Source: Coix lacryma-jobi var. lacryma-jobi
Taxonomy: Eukaryota > Streptophyta > Magnoliopsida > Poales > Poaceae
Length of the DNA: 64,000 nt
NCBI GenBank assembly: GCA_009763385.1
Contig: CM019830.1
Span: 97,280,649 to 97,344,648, forward strand
Direction: 5' to 3'
Shown: positions 12,194 through 24,078 of the stretch, piece after piece
How the letters are laid out: each line of letters opens with the position of its first letter
Numbering within the stretch: position 1 is the stretch's first letter
Notes under the pieces: generated by a model
Seen by the model: only the letters and a program-made list of their open reading frames with translations
Told to the model about the DNA's origin: nothing
Databases searched by the model: none
Made by a program: the position numbers and the translations under genes

Positions 12194-12969
12194 CCCGAAA
12201 ACTGTGCGGTTCTTTGATGCTTCAACCCGATTTCCTCCGAATCAAAAGCTCTAGGCCTGGGATTCGATCTGAGGGGTCACAAGGATGTTAGAGAGCTATC
12301 TCTAAGAGATCATGGCTCGAACCTAACTCCAAATCGGTGAATCAAGAAATTTTGGGACAAGGAAGCAAAAACACGATCCAAAACAAAAATCGAACGATCT
12401 CCTAGACCGTGAGGTTAGAGGTTAATTCCTTCGGAGGAAAGAAGTGCCTCATGATCTAGAACAACTTGGTTCAAACGGTTTTGCAAAAGATGAACCAACC
12501 AAAGAGATCGAGCGACGGGAAGAACGTGGAGAAAAAGGATTCCGCGAAGAACACCAATGAAACGCGAATCACAACCACGATCTTGCAGCCGAAGCGCAAA
12601 CACACACTACGAAAAGGAGCTTACGGCCTCCTTTCCTCAAAATCAACAGTACACAGAGTCAAGTCTCTCTGCGGATCTCAGCAGGCTACAGCAGGGGATG
12701 GGAGAGCAAGAAACCCTAAGTGCGAAAGAGCAAATGACTGAGATAAGGGTGGAGGGTGCCTCCCCTGACTACTTATCCTATTCTAGACTAAGTCTATTTC
12801 CTACTCTACCCCTCTCTATTCTAATTACAGAGCGAACCAGCTAAACCCTAAGGTTATTCTGGACCAACTCAAGTGGTAGGTAGATCCGACGGCCACGCTC
12901 GCACAAGTCGTCCGCGTTGCCTCCACGCAACCTTCCGATTTCCGCCACGTGCCGCCCTCGCTCTGCACC

Positions 12970-13227
12970 CCCGGTTTTGTGGCCCAAACCGGGAAACCAG
13001 CCTTTTCCAGCCAACCCCCGGTTTTGAGGCCCAAACCGGGAAACCAGCCCATCAGCCTCTGAGTTTTGAGGCCAAACTCAGCAAACCCTCAGCGCCCAGG
13101 TTTTGAGGCCCAAACCTGGAAACCGTCCTCAGCCCGAGTTTTGTGGCCAAACTCGGAAACCCTCAGCCCGAGTTTTGTGGCCAAACTCGGAAACCGTCCT
13201 CGCCCAGGTTTTGAGGCCCAAACCTGG
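12970..13227. repeat. Tandem covarying hairpin array, B 3' LTR
   Basis: Seven perfect 8-bp hairpins start at 12970, 13017, 13059, 13096, 13134, 13168 and 13204. The stems are CCCGGTTT (two), CTGAGTTT (one), CCAGGTTT (two) and CCGAGTTT (two), each facing its exact complement. Loops are TGAGGCC(C) or TGTGGCC(C). Between units run short spacers with AAACC(A/G). Confidence 0.85.
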
Positions 13228-13669
13228 AAACCGTCCATCGATGGTTTTTCCCTGGCTCTACCACCAAACCGACGTCGTAGAGGGGATGCACCACCCGTGC
13301 ACCCCGTCCACCGGCACGTGTCCCCAGGTCCTCGACCCGAGCAACACCGTGCCCCGCAAGTCTCCGCTCGTCGCTGTCCCAGGCTGCCAGCCACCACAGC
13401 TGATCCTCAGGCACTCCGGTCCCTCAGTCCAAGCCTCACGTCCGCCCTTCACTGCTCGATCCATCGGCATGGCACGTCCGCCGCACAGCACGCCCATCCT
13501 TCATCGCACCCAGTCCATCGGCACGGCACGTCTCAACTTGACCTTCACCTTGCCCTCGATCACTGTCTCCGTGCTCGACACCTGCACAACACAAGCCAGA
13601 GAACATGCGATCAAACCTGTTGACAATCACTCATCACTCAGAGACTCGGCATACACCCATGTATCCGCA

Positions 13670-13680
13670 ATCTCCCCCTT
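13670..13680 (-). promoter_or_regulatory. B polypurine tract
   Basis: The minus strand reads AAGGGGGAGAT directly before the 3' LTR, identical to A's tract. Confidence 0.8.
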
Positions 13681-15267
13681 GATGAGTGCATTGTCAACTA
13701 CTCACACAAATCATAATGAGAGAAAGAGAAAAGAAAGAAGAAGGAGAAGAAGAGAACTCGACCAAATGACCCAAAAGCATAGCAAAGCCGAAGAAGGTCA
13801 AGTGGAAGAAGCGAAAACTTGGTCCCCAGAGACATGGGCAACGGCTCGACGCAACCAAGCAAAGCAAAGCTAGCCCTCAAGAAGAGGTAGAACAGGCTCA
13901 ACACCGCTAGCAAAATACCAATTGGAAATCAGAGCTAAAAATGGCAAAATGCTAGTCCCTCAAGATAGAGGCACAGAGGCCCAACACAACTAGCACGAAA
14001 ACCACTCCGAACCAATTGAAAAACAACCGAAAGGTCTCCGAACCAATCAAAATCAACCTCGACGCCAAATCAGGAAAATGTTGCTAGTCCCTCAAGACAG
14101 AGGCAATGGCTCAACACAACTAGCAAAACTCCCCTCGACACGTGCAAGCAACCCGAGACTCCCCCTTAGCAAAAGCTCCCCCCTTAGTTGAACTCCAGGA
14201 GACATATGATTTGCAAAAACTCTCCCCCTTAGTTGAAAATGCACTTATCAAGCATAAACTCGTCTCTTGAGCCAACACAACTCCCCCTTCCAAAATGCAT
14301 ATGAAGTTAGAGATGCAAGTTAGCAGCTTCAGGCATATAGTCAAAAGAGTGCAAAAATGCTCTAATCTGTAAAGCTCCAATGTCACAACTAAGCACTCAA
14401 ATAGCGAAGGCTCAAACTGATCACACATACGAGATATGAAGCATATGAGCAAGTGAGCAGTTTTTAGCCAAAAAGATAGTCACCATCAAAATAGCACTAC
14501 ACATGTATAGATAGGAGTCCAGACAAGTGCTAAACATGTATACAACGTGAACTACCCCTAGCAAAGTTCAACCATCATGCATAGGAATGAAGCATATACT
14601 TGTGATTTCAGTTTTATATCGGAGTTGCAGCGGTAAAGAATTCACAAGTTCAATTATTTAGCATGTGATTGCGAGAGGTTGAAAGCTTGTCTTTGCCTAA
14701 CTTTTCAACCGAGCGAAGCCTATGCCGAAGCAATCAGAAGCTTAAAGCTACGGTTTCGGTCATACACTACACGGCTCAAGTTTAACTCAAAGTGCAATGA
14801 GAAACCGTCTCGATACCGTGATGTGTTGACAAGCAATCCCATCTCGATCTTTCCAATTCACTAAACTTGGTTCAAATTTTAAACATGATATGAACAGACC
14901 AAGCGAGTGAATGACTCAGAACTAGAGACATAGCAACCTAGCATATATGAAAAGCAGGAATGGACTCAACACACCCTACACATGCTAGTTGCATATCTCA
15001 ATGGTGAACATTTCCAGATTTTATATACATTAAGCAACTTCACCATTTCAAAAATAGCTCAGCTCATAACATGTATTAGTGATCAGAAGGAGCATACGCT
15101 ACAAGCATCAATCATAAGCATCGGAGCATACTAAACAGAGGATAGTTACATTCTAGTGATTATAAACATGAAGCTCAGAATGTAAATGCGTATGCTAAAA
15201 TGCAACAGAAAAGAAGATCTAAGTAAAAGAGTCAGACTAGGATACAACTCAAAAATGCTTCCCCCAT
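13681..15267 (-). other. B 3' untranslated region with extra PPT copies
   Basis: No reading frame of note and no envelope-like gene. Four more CTCCCCCTT-type tracts lie at 14159-14167, 14176-14185, 14222-14230 and 14281-14289, giving five PPT-like sites with the functional one. Multiple PPTs are a recognised Sirevirus feature. Confidence 0.65.
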
Positions 15268-18200
15268 CTAAAAGGGGAAACACACACCAAGCTCACCCCT
15301 CAACCTATTAAAGGTTGATTCGTCTAAAGGCTTGGTGAAAATATCAGCCAGTTGGTGATGAGTATCGACATGGCGAAGGTCGATATCACCCTTCTCCTGG
15401 TGGTCTCGCAAGAAATGAATGCGCACATCAATGTGTTTGGTTTTCGAGTGAAGCACGGGGTTCTTAGCAACGCTAATAGCACTCGTGCTGTCACAAAGCA
15501 AGGGCACTCGAGAAAAACTCAAACCAAAATCACGCAAAGTGGCCATCATCCAGAGTAATTGCGAACAGCAGCTAGCCGCAGCAACATACTCAGCCTCCGT
15601 GGTAGACTGGGCGACACTAGACTGCTTGCGAGAAGACCATGAAACAAGAGAAGATCCAATAAATTGGCAAGTCCCACAAGTGGACTTGCGCTCAATGCGA
15701 CAACCAGCAAAATCGGCATCGGAATAACCGCAAAGCGAGAGGATGGAGGAAGCAGAATACCAAATCCCGAACTCAGGTGTGAAACAAAGGTACCTGAAGA
15801 TGCGCTTCACCGCCTGACGGTGAGAAGTGCGCGGCGACACCTGAAAGCGCGCACACAGACACACCGCGAACTGAGTGTCCGGGCGTGTCGCCGTCAGGTA
15901 GAGTAGCGACCCGATCATGCTGCGGTACTCCTTCTGGTCCACTGCTTCTCCATCCACATCCGCATCCAGGGCAGTCGTTGTCGACATGGGTGTTGGAAGA
16001 GGCTTGGCCTCACCCATATCGAACCGCTTCAGCAAGTCCTTCGTGTACTTGCCCTGGTGCACAAACGTCCCCTCCCGGGATTGCTTAATTTGCAACCCGA
16101 GAAAGAATGTCAGCTCGCCCATCATGCTCATCTCGAACTCCCTGCTCATAGTATCTGCAAACTTGGCAACCAAAGCGTGAGAAGAACCACCGAAAATGAT
16201 ATCATCCACGTAAATCTGGACCAAGAGCGTGTCTTTGCCTTGCCGGAGGAGAAAGAGCGTCTTATCTACACATCCCATATTAAAACCCTTAGCAAGCAAA
16301 AAGGTTTTTAACCTATCATACCATGCTCTAGGGGCTTGTTTCAAACCATATAAAGCTTTGTGAAGTTTAAAGACATGGTTTGGAAACTTGGGATTTTCAA
16401 AACCGGGGGGTTGCTCAACATAAACCTCCTCCTCTATGTAGCCGTTTAAGAAGGCACTCTTGACATCCATTTGAAACAGTTTGAAACCTTTGGATGCAGC
16501 AAAAGCCAAGAGTATCCTAATAGCCTCCAAACGAGCTACAGGAGCAAACGTCTCCTCATAATCTATCCCCTCCTTCTGACTATAGCCTTTCGCTACAAGC
16601 CGGGCCTTGTTTCTAACAACGTGGCCATCCTCTCCTTGCTTGTTTTTGAAAACCCATTTTGTCCCAATAGGCTTACAGTCAGGTGGAGGTGGAACTAGAA
16701 CCCAAACCCAATTTCTCTCAAAGTTTTCTAACTCCTCATGCATGGCATTGACCCAATCCGGATCCGTCAAAGCGTGTCCAACATCTCGGGGCTCAAAATT
16801 AGCAACAAAAGCAGAATGAGCGAAGTGAGAGATGTGTTGTGACCTGGAGCGAGTAACTCACTCGCCGATGTCGCCGATCATCTGCTGAGGGGGGTGCTGG
16901 CGCTGGATGTGTCGTGGCGCCTCCCGGGAAGAAGTGACCTCCCCCTCAACAGCAGCTGGTTCCACCCCGGGTACAAAAGGTACCGCCCGAGGTGGAGGAT
17001 CCCACGGCCCCCAGGAAGAAGAAGTGTCGGGGCCGTGCGTCGTCGTCGAGGCCGCTCTTTGCGGTGCGGCAGGTGGAGGGGGTGCTGGATCATCCATACC
17101 TTCCGCACCCTCGTCCTCGTCATCAAAAAGAGGCTCTCCAACCTCATGATCACCTGCTCGCTCAAAACGAGAAGAAGGAGAAACAAGAGTCTCGTCGAAG
17201 GTGACATCTGATGTCTCCATGACTCGGTTAGTATCAAGGTTAAGTACACGATATGCTCTAGTGTGAGTGCCATAACCCAAAAATACTCCGTCAGAAGAAC
17301 GAGACTCAAACTTGTCCAGGTTGCCTTTCTTCAATATAAAACAATGGCAACCGAAGACTCTAAAATAACTTACCTTGGGCTGGCGACCAAAATGCAACTC
17401 ATAAGAGGTCTTCTTCATAAACGCTCTCAGAAAAATGCGATTCGAAATGTAGCATGCAGTGTTCATAGCTTCGGCCCAAAAGCGCCTAGGAGTCCTATGC
17501 TCATCAAGCATCGTCCTGGCCATCTCAACAAGGGTCCGATTCTTCCTCTCTACCACACCATTTTGGGGCGGTGTGTAGGGAGAAGAAAACTGATGCTCCA
17601 AACCAAGGCGGTTACAAAACTTCTCAAAATCCGAATTTTTAAATTCGGAACCGTTATCACTTCTAATAGCTCGCATCGAGTTCAAAGGGAACTCGTTCTG
17701 AAGACGCAAAATCAGATTGCGAGCGAAGGCAAAAGTCTCGGACTTCTCAGACAAAAAGAAGACCCATGAATACCTCAAAAAGTCGTCAACAACAACCAAA
17801 ACATACCACTTGCCACCAACCGAGCTCACCCGAGCTGGACCAACAAGGTCCATGTGTAAAAGCTCTCCAGGGTGCGAGGTCATAACCTTGGTCACAGGAT
17901 GGTGGGGAGCGGCGACCATCTTCCCATGTCTACAAGAATGGCAAACTAGATCCTTTTCCATCGAGAGCTTGGGCAATCCTCGGATTAGGCCAAGTGAGCT
18001 AAGTCTTGCAAGCAAGTCGAAGCTTAAGTGACCGAGCCTCCTATGCCACTTCCAAAGATTGGAAGAAGAAGGACTAGCCAAAAGACATCGAGAAGAACCA
18101 AATGACTCCGAGAAATTCGCACGAAAGACTTTCCCAAAGGGCGAAATCAGACATACAAGATCACCCTGAGGATCTAAGAGCGACTAAGGTTCGGTTTAAA

Positions 18201-18464
18201 ACGAATCTCGTAGTCATCATCAAAAAGTTGCGAAACAGAAAGCAAGTTAAAATGCAGGTTAGAAACAAGAGCAACATCGCGCAACACAAAGTGCTCATTA
18301 ACCCGCACAGTCCCACGAGACAATACCTTACCTTTACTATTGTCGCCGAAGGTTATGTACTCCTTTCCGGCGATCGGGCTAAGGCTGGAGAACCACTTGG
18401 CGTTTCCGGTCATGTGCCTCGAACAACCGGAATCCACCAACCAAATGTCCTCCAACCGTCTTAC
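15268..18464 (-). pseudogene. B pol: protease, integrase, RT, RNase H
   Basis: Pol resumes after the gag stop with VRRLEDIWLVDSG; the protease active site is DSGCSRHMTG. A frameshift near 18180 follows. Integrase (18081 leftward) has the HHCC finger (WHRRLGHLS, CHSCRHGK) and a DDE triad in HMDLVGPA, RSDNGSEF and NGVVERKN. The GAG-pre-integrase and the acidic, proline-rich linker EEGAEGMDDPAPPPP type follow. An in-frame TGA at 16858-16860 (from CGA, by comparison with A) separates integrase from RT. The 500-residue RT/RNase H part (16770-15268) is intact: YVDDIIFGG at about residues 187-195, [27 protein letters not shown], ending GVCFPF. Repairable only in concept; the copy as it stands cannot make a full polyprotein. 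Confidence 0.9.
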
Positions 18465-18469
18465 CTACA

Positions 18470-21147
18470 TCAATAAAAAGACATAGGGTGAGCATACGGT
18501 CCAACACTGGGGTTAGTGAAGTAAGGGGAAAACCAGTGTTGGGCCGGCTGCTCAAAACAAGGGTTAGTGTAAAAACAATTCCTAGCACGTCTACGAGGGA
18601 AGCGATCACCACGCTGAGGAAAACGTGGTCCGCTGGGGAAGAAGCGCTCACCGCGATACTCAAACTGCGGTGGGGGAAAGCGCTCAACTAAGCTTCCGCC
18701 ACGGGGTCCGTCACCTGCAAAAGCAGGACCCCGTCGGGCACGCTCTCTACGAGGCCTACGCCTAGGAACCTGGGGCTCAACACCTCTAGGCCTAGCGTCT
18801 CTCCTCGGAGCTCTCTGTTGCTGCCTAGGCCTGGGGACTTGAGGCTCTGGACCTCTAGGCCTAGCAGCTCTCCTCTGGACGTTCGGCACATGCACACCAT
18901 GGAAAGGGTGGTACATGTCCGGGTTGTCCATCTCCTGAGCACGGCGCGCCTCTCTCTTGCGCCTAAAGCAGAACTCGCTCAAGTGTCCATCTCTCCCATA
19001 GAAATCACAATGATACCTCACCGCACGCAAAGGGGGTTGTTGGTACTCATGACTGTGGGTGTGGATCACTTTGCCCTTCTGTGGCAACTCCTCATGGATA
19101 GGTGGCATTGTATCCAGCTTGTTCTTTAGGTGGTTGGGTTTGGGATGCCACACTTGGTTCTTGGGTGGAGCTCTCGGAGGTTCCTCAAACACCCCATCCT
19201 TGGTGATAGGCTTGACCGGCTCTTTGGATGGAAGCTTGGTCAGTTTGGGAGTAGTGGTGGAGTTGGGCTTTTCACTAGGATTCAGACCACTCGACTCTCC
19301 AATCTTCCCAAAGGCAGAAAGATCAACACCCTGAGCAAGACCTACACCATAACCTCCAGCAGCTCGTTTAAATTGGGAGATCATCATCCCGAGCTGCGGC
19401 TCACTACAAGAGACCCATGACAAGATGGTCCGAAGGTATGTGTTTTCCTCCTCGGTTTGCATCTTGTCATGCTTGACATTCGCAATCTCCATCTCCAAAC
19501 CCTCACACAAAGCGCACCTAGCCACACTAGTGCTACCTGAGTTGGCCTCCTCAAGAGACACAATCTTGGCATTCTTCTCTGCCAACTCAGATTGCAAGAC
19601 AGGACAAGTCTTGCACGCACCTAACAGAGAAGGTCTAGCCTTCAGCTCATCCACCTCTCCTACCAACGCAGCATACTTACCTCTCAAAGTGAGAAGGTCA
19701 GTCATGTGTGTGGTGCACATCTCACACTCAACCTCTTCCGACACGACCACGGTGGACTTGGCAAACTCAAGCTCTCTCACCGTGTCCTCCCACTTCTGCC
19801 TAAACTCCTTGCGCTCTCTAGCGGCACGCCTAAGCAACTTGTCCTGACTAAGGAGCGCGGCAGTAAGCTTCTCAACCTCAGCAGATAGCTCGTCGTGGGT
19901 GAGGGATACCTGGGAGGTGTCGTCGTCGTCGTCCCGAGGGGTGTGCTCCAGCTTCCGTCGACCTCATCACCAAGCGCCATGGTGCAAAAGCCGTCGTCGT
20001 CGGCGAAGAAGCAGAGGCCGTTCAGCTCGTCCTCGATCCTCTTCTTCTTCTCGGACTCGTCATCGCTTGAGCAAGTGGAGTCGTCATCCGAGCCGTCGAC
20101 GTCGCTGAGCGTGGCGAAGAACGCACGCTGCTCAGCTTGGGCCTTCTCCATGTACTTCTTCTTGATGTACTCCTTGTCGAAGCCGCCCCTCCGCTTGTGC
20201 CTCGCGGGGACATACTTCTCCTTGCGCTTGCCGGAGTCGTACTTGTGCCCATGATCGCCCTTCCCAGATGAATGCTTCTTCTTGGGGCAGTTGGCGATGA
20301 AGTGTTCGGGGTCGCCACACTCATAGCATCCTGAGCGTCCTCCTCCTCGGCGACGGTTCATGCGGTTGTTGTGGAACCGCGAGAACCGGTTGGCGAGCAT
20401 TGCCAACTCGTCATCCCCCAACGATTCCAGCTGGTCCTCTGTGACAGAAAAGAGTGAAGAAAGAGCAAAGCCAGCAGATGGGTTAGCGGAAGAGCCAGAA
20501 ACCAAAGCCATAGTCGGGCCAGAAGGATTCGCATAAGAAGCCCTCGACATGGCATCAATCTCACTGGACTTGAGCTTGCTAAAGAGCTCGTCGCAGGTGA
20601 GTGTCTCATAGTTAGGCGATTCGATGATTGCCTGAACCTTGGAATCCCACACCGAACGGTCAAGAGTGTGCAAGAGCTTCAAAGCACGCTCATGATCGTC
20701 AAAAGGCAACTGCTCCTTGTTAGCTCTCATCCTGTTGACAATCACCTGAAAGCGAGCGAATAAACTTTCTATGCTCTCGCCAGGTTGATGTCGGAAGTTC
20801 TCATACTCTCGCTTGAACGACTCGTAGAGTCGGGTTTTGACTTGAGAGGTACCCTCATGGAAACGCATGAGGGTGTCCTAGATCTCCCGAGCCGTAGCGA
20901 GGTGAGAGACGCGATCGAACTCTCCCATGCTTAAACATGAAAAGAGAGCATTACGGGCTCGGCTATTGGCATCGTGCTCATCGATCTGTTGCTGAGTGAC
21001 ATGAGCAGCCAAGACCACGTAATCGACAGAGTTGCAAATATCCCAAATAGAAGCACCCAAACTCTGCAAATAGGCCGACATGCGTATCTTCCAATACGCA
21101 TAGTTTGTCCCATCGAAAAACGGCGGTTTGCCCACGCCGCGATCCAT
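18470..21147 (-). pseudogene. B gag, long Sirevirus type with two zinc knuckles
   Basis: ATG at 21147. The N-terminus (FFDGTNYAYWK) and the LYESFKREYENFR, LLHTLDRSVWD blocks are the copia gag (UBN2-type) domain. An in-frame TAG replaces a tryptophan at 20878-20880. A first CCHC knuckle CYECGDPEHFIANC is intact. It is followed by a lysine-rich and an acidic serine stretch. A frameshift near 19880 leads into a coiled coil with CxxC pairs, then a second knuckle CDFYGRDGHLSEFC, whose second cysteine is lost (A keeps it). A basic R/P-rich tail ends in HPMSFY and TGA at 18470-18472. The same stop is found in A. Confidence 0.88.
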
Positions 21148-21196
21148 GTCGCCTTCTGTGGATCTGGAACCGGCTAAGGTGGAAGATCCTTAACCC

Positions 21197-21208
21197 GCTC
21201 CGATACCA
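21197..21208 (-). promoter_or_regulatory. B primer binding site (initiator Met tRNA type)
   Basis: The minus strand reads TGGTATCGGAGC two bases after the LTR end. The usual copia PBS is TGGTATCAGAGC, so there is one difference, which A shares. Confidence 0.85.
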
Positions 21209-21210
21209 AT

Positions 21211-23208
21211 TGAAGGACCGAGAAGCACTCAGAAAGCGACCAGAGGGGGGGTGAATGGGAGCTTCAAATTTTCCTTACGGAAACTAGTAGCCACTGTCCC
21301 AAGAATAAACCCCAGAGGCAAACCCTAGAGCTTGCAAATGTCCACGACCCTAGATGTAGGTTGGATGCTTCCAAGAAGCACAGCAGGACACTAGACAACT
21401 CTATAAATCCAACGCAAAAGACAGAAATCAATTCCGTCAACGAACGAGCGAACTGCGGACAAAACTGTGTGAAAACAGTAGCATCGGATGCTGCCTGCGT
21501 CCGATGCCAGACCACCGGACGCGTCCGATGCGAAAACTGCCTCTCGGAAACCTTACTGTTCCACCATCGGACGCTGTGAACAGTGAACAACCAGCATCCG
21601 ATGCTTTGGCTCCGGCGCGTCCGATGGCCAACGGACGCATCCGATGCCCAGCGTCCGATGCCACTACAAACGCTCAGAAAGTGACACGCGTCACCGGAGC
21701 GTCCGACGCTTAGAACCCTAGCGTCCGATGCCCCCGAAAACTGTGCGGTTCTTTGATGATTCAACCCGATTTCCTCCGAATCAAAAGCTCTGGGCCTAGG
21801 ATTCGATCTGAGGGGTCACAAGGATGTTAGAGAGCTATCTCTAAGAGATCATGGCTCGAACCTAACTCCAAATCGGTGAATCAAGAAATTTCGGGACAAG
21901 GAAGCAAAAACACGATCCAAAACAAAAATCGAACGATCTCCTAGACCATGAGGTTAGAGGTTAATTCCTTCGAAGGAAAGAAGTGCCTCATGATCTAGAA
22001 CAACTTGGTTCAAACGGTTTTGCAAAAGATGAACCAACCAAAGAGATCGAGCGACGGGAAGAACGTGGAGAAAAAGGATTCCGCGAAGAACACCAATGAA
22101 ACGCGAATCACAACCACGATCTTGCAGCCGAAGCGCAAACACACACTACGAAAAGGAGCTTACGGCCTCCTTTCCTCAAAATCAACAGTACACAGAGTCA
22201 AGTCTCTCTGCGGATCTCAACAGGCTACAGCAGGGGATGGGAGAGCAAGAAACCCTAAGTGCGAAAGAGCAAATGACTGAGATAAGGGAGGAGGGTGTCT
22301 CCCCTGACTACTTATCCTATTCTAGACTAAGTCTATTTCCTACTCTACCCCTCTCTATTCTAATTACAGAGCGAACCAGCTAAACCCTAAGGTTATTCTG
22401 GACCAACTCAAGTGGTAGGTAGATCCGACGGCCACGCCCGCACAAGTCGTCCGCGTTGCCTCCACGCAACCTTCCGATTTCCGCCACGTGCCGCCCTGGC
22501 TCTGCACCCCCGGTTTTGTGGCCCAAACCGGGAAACCAGCCTTTTCCAGCCAACCCCCGGTTTTGAGGCCCAAACCGGGAAACCAGCCCATCAGCCTCTG
22601 AGTTTTGAGGCCAAACTCAGCAAACCCTCAGCGCCCAGGTTTTGAGGCCCAAACCTGGAAACCGTCCTCAGCCCGAGTTTTGTGGCCAAACTCGGAAAAC
22701 CTCAGCCCGAGTTTTGTGGCCAAACTCGGAAACCGTCCTCGCCCAGGTTTTGAGGCCCAAACCTGGAAACCGTCCATCGATGGTTTTTCCCTGGCTCTAC
22801 CACCAAACCGACGTCGTAGAGGGGATGCAGCGCCCGTGCACCCCGTCCACCGACACGTGTCCCCAGGTCCTCGACCCGAGCAACACCATGCCCCGCAAGT
22901 CTCCGCTGGTCGCTGTCCCAGGCTGCCAGCCACAACAGCTGATCCTCAGGCACTCCGGTCCCTCAGTCCAAGCCTCACGTCCGCCCTTCACTGCTCGATC
23001 CATCGGCATGGCACATCCGCCGCACGGCACGCCCATCCTTCATCGCACCCAGTCCATCGGCACGGCACGTCTCAACTTGACCTTCACCTTGCCCTCGATC
23101 ACTGTCTCCGTGCTCGACACCTGCACAACACAAGCCAGAGAACATGCGATCAAACCCGTTGACAATCACTCATCACTCAGAGACTCGGCATACACCCATG
23201 TATCCGCA
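21211..23208 (-). repeat. B 5' LTR
   Basis: 1998 bp, starting TGAAGGACCG and ending ATGTATCCGCA, next to the TSD CCCTT at 23209. It carries the GTCCGATGC cluster at about 21481-21731 and a hairpin array at 22509-22766. By homology with the fragment at 53570, its core promoter lies near 22311 in a degenerate form (GATAAGTAG in place of TATAAATAG). Confidence 0.92.
22509..22766. repeat. Tandem covarying hairpin array, B 5' LTR
   Basis: The same seven hairpins as at 12970-13227, with all stems still fully paired. One substitution between the two LTR copies falls in a spacer (GGAAAACC for GGAAACCC). Confidence 0.83.
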
Positions 23209-24078
23209 CCCTTAGCAAGCAAAAAGGTTTTCAACCTATCATACCAGGCTCTAGGGGCTTGTTTCAAACCATACAAAGCTTTGTGGAGTTTAAAAACGTG
23301 GTTTGGAAACTTGGGATTTTCAAACCCGGGGGGTTGTCTCACAAAAATCTCCTCTTCTATGTAGCCGTTTAAGAAGGCACTCTTGACATCCATTTGAAAG
23401 AGTTTGAAACCTTTGGATGCTGCAAAAGCCAAGAGTATCCTAATCGCCTTCAAACGAGCTACAGGAGCAAACGTCTCCTCATAGTCTATTCCCTCCTTCT
23501 GACTATATCCCTAGGCTACAAGTCTGGCCTTGTTTCTTACAACATGGCCATCTTCTCCTTGTTTGTTTTTGAAAAACCATTTTGTCCCAATTGGGTGACA
23601 CTCAGAGGGAGGAGAAACTAGAACCCAAACCCGATTTCTTTCAAAATTTTCTAACTCCTCATACATGGCATTGACCCAATCTGGATCCGTCAAAGCGTGT
23701 CCAACATCCCGGGGTTCAAAATCAGCAACAAATGCAGAATGAGCAAAATGAGAGATTTGCCTTGACCAGGTGACGCGTTCGTCGATGCTGCCGATCATCT
23801 GCTGAGGCGGGTGCTGGCGCTGAATGTGTCGTGGCGCCTCCCTTGCCGAAGTGGCCTCCCCCTCAACAGCAGCTGGTGCCTCCTCGGGTACAAAAGGTAC
23901 CGCTCGAGGTGGCGGATCCCACGGCCCCCAGGAAGAAGACGTGTTGGGGCCGTGAGTCGTCGTAGAAGCCGCTCTTTGCGGCACAACAGGTGGAGGAGGT
24001 GCTGGGTCATCCATCCCTTCAGCACCTTCTTCTTCATCATCGAAAAGAGGCTCGCCAACCTCATGATCACCTACACGT
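23209..24078 (-). pseudogene. A pol, linker and N-terminal RT
   Basis: Downstream of G1, the frame runs from VGDHEVGEPLFDDEEEG through the proline-rich linker into RT ([23 protein letters not shown]). A TAG at 23511-23513 precedes [21 protein letters not shown] continues with [17 protein letters not shown] and [19 protein letters not shown] to the TSD at 23209, and resumes at 11650. The conserved fingers and palm motifs identify copia RT with certainty. Confidence 0.85.

Larger units (their letters stand above)
11651..13669 (-). repeat. B 3' LTR
   Basis: 2019 bp, starting TGAAGGACCG and ending ATGTATCCGCA. It has 21 bp near 12170-12190 that are missing from the other LTR. The missing piece is one unit of the GTCCGATGC repeat, so replication slippage is a likely cause. 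Confidence 0.92.
11651..23208 (-). mobile_element. Element B: complete Sirevirus (Ty1/copia)
   Basis: Full element of 11.56 kb with both LTRs (11651-13669 and 21211-23208), PPT, pol, gag and PBS, flanked by the perfect TSD CCCTT at 11646-11650 and 23209-23213. It sits in A's RT. By eye I count about 33 substitutions plus one 21-bp indel between the LTRs, so roughly 98% identity and a recent insertion. Coding frames carry several stops and frameshifts, so it is not autonomous now. Confidence 0.93.

Noticed and set aside
12970..13227. CRISPR-like array (short repeats with spacers)
   Set aside because: Units are hairpins with variable stems, the context is a plant LTR, and there are no cas genes.
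13681..15267. Envelope-like gene of a Sirevirus
   Set aside because: No frame above chance length in either B or A.
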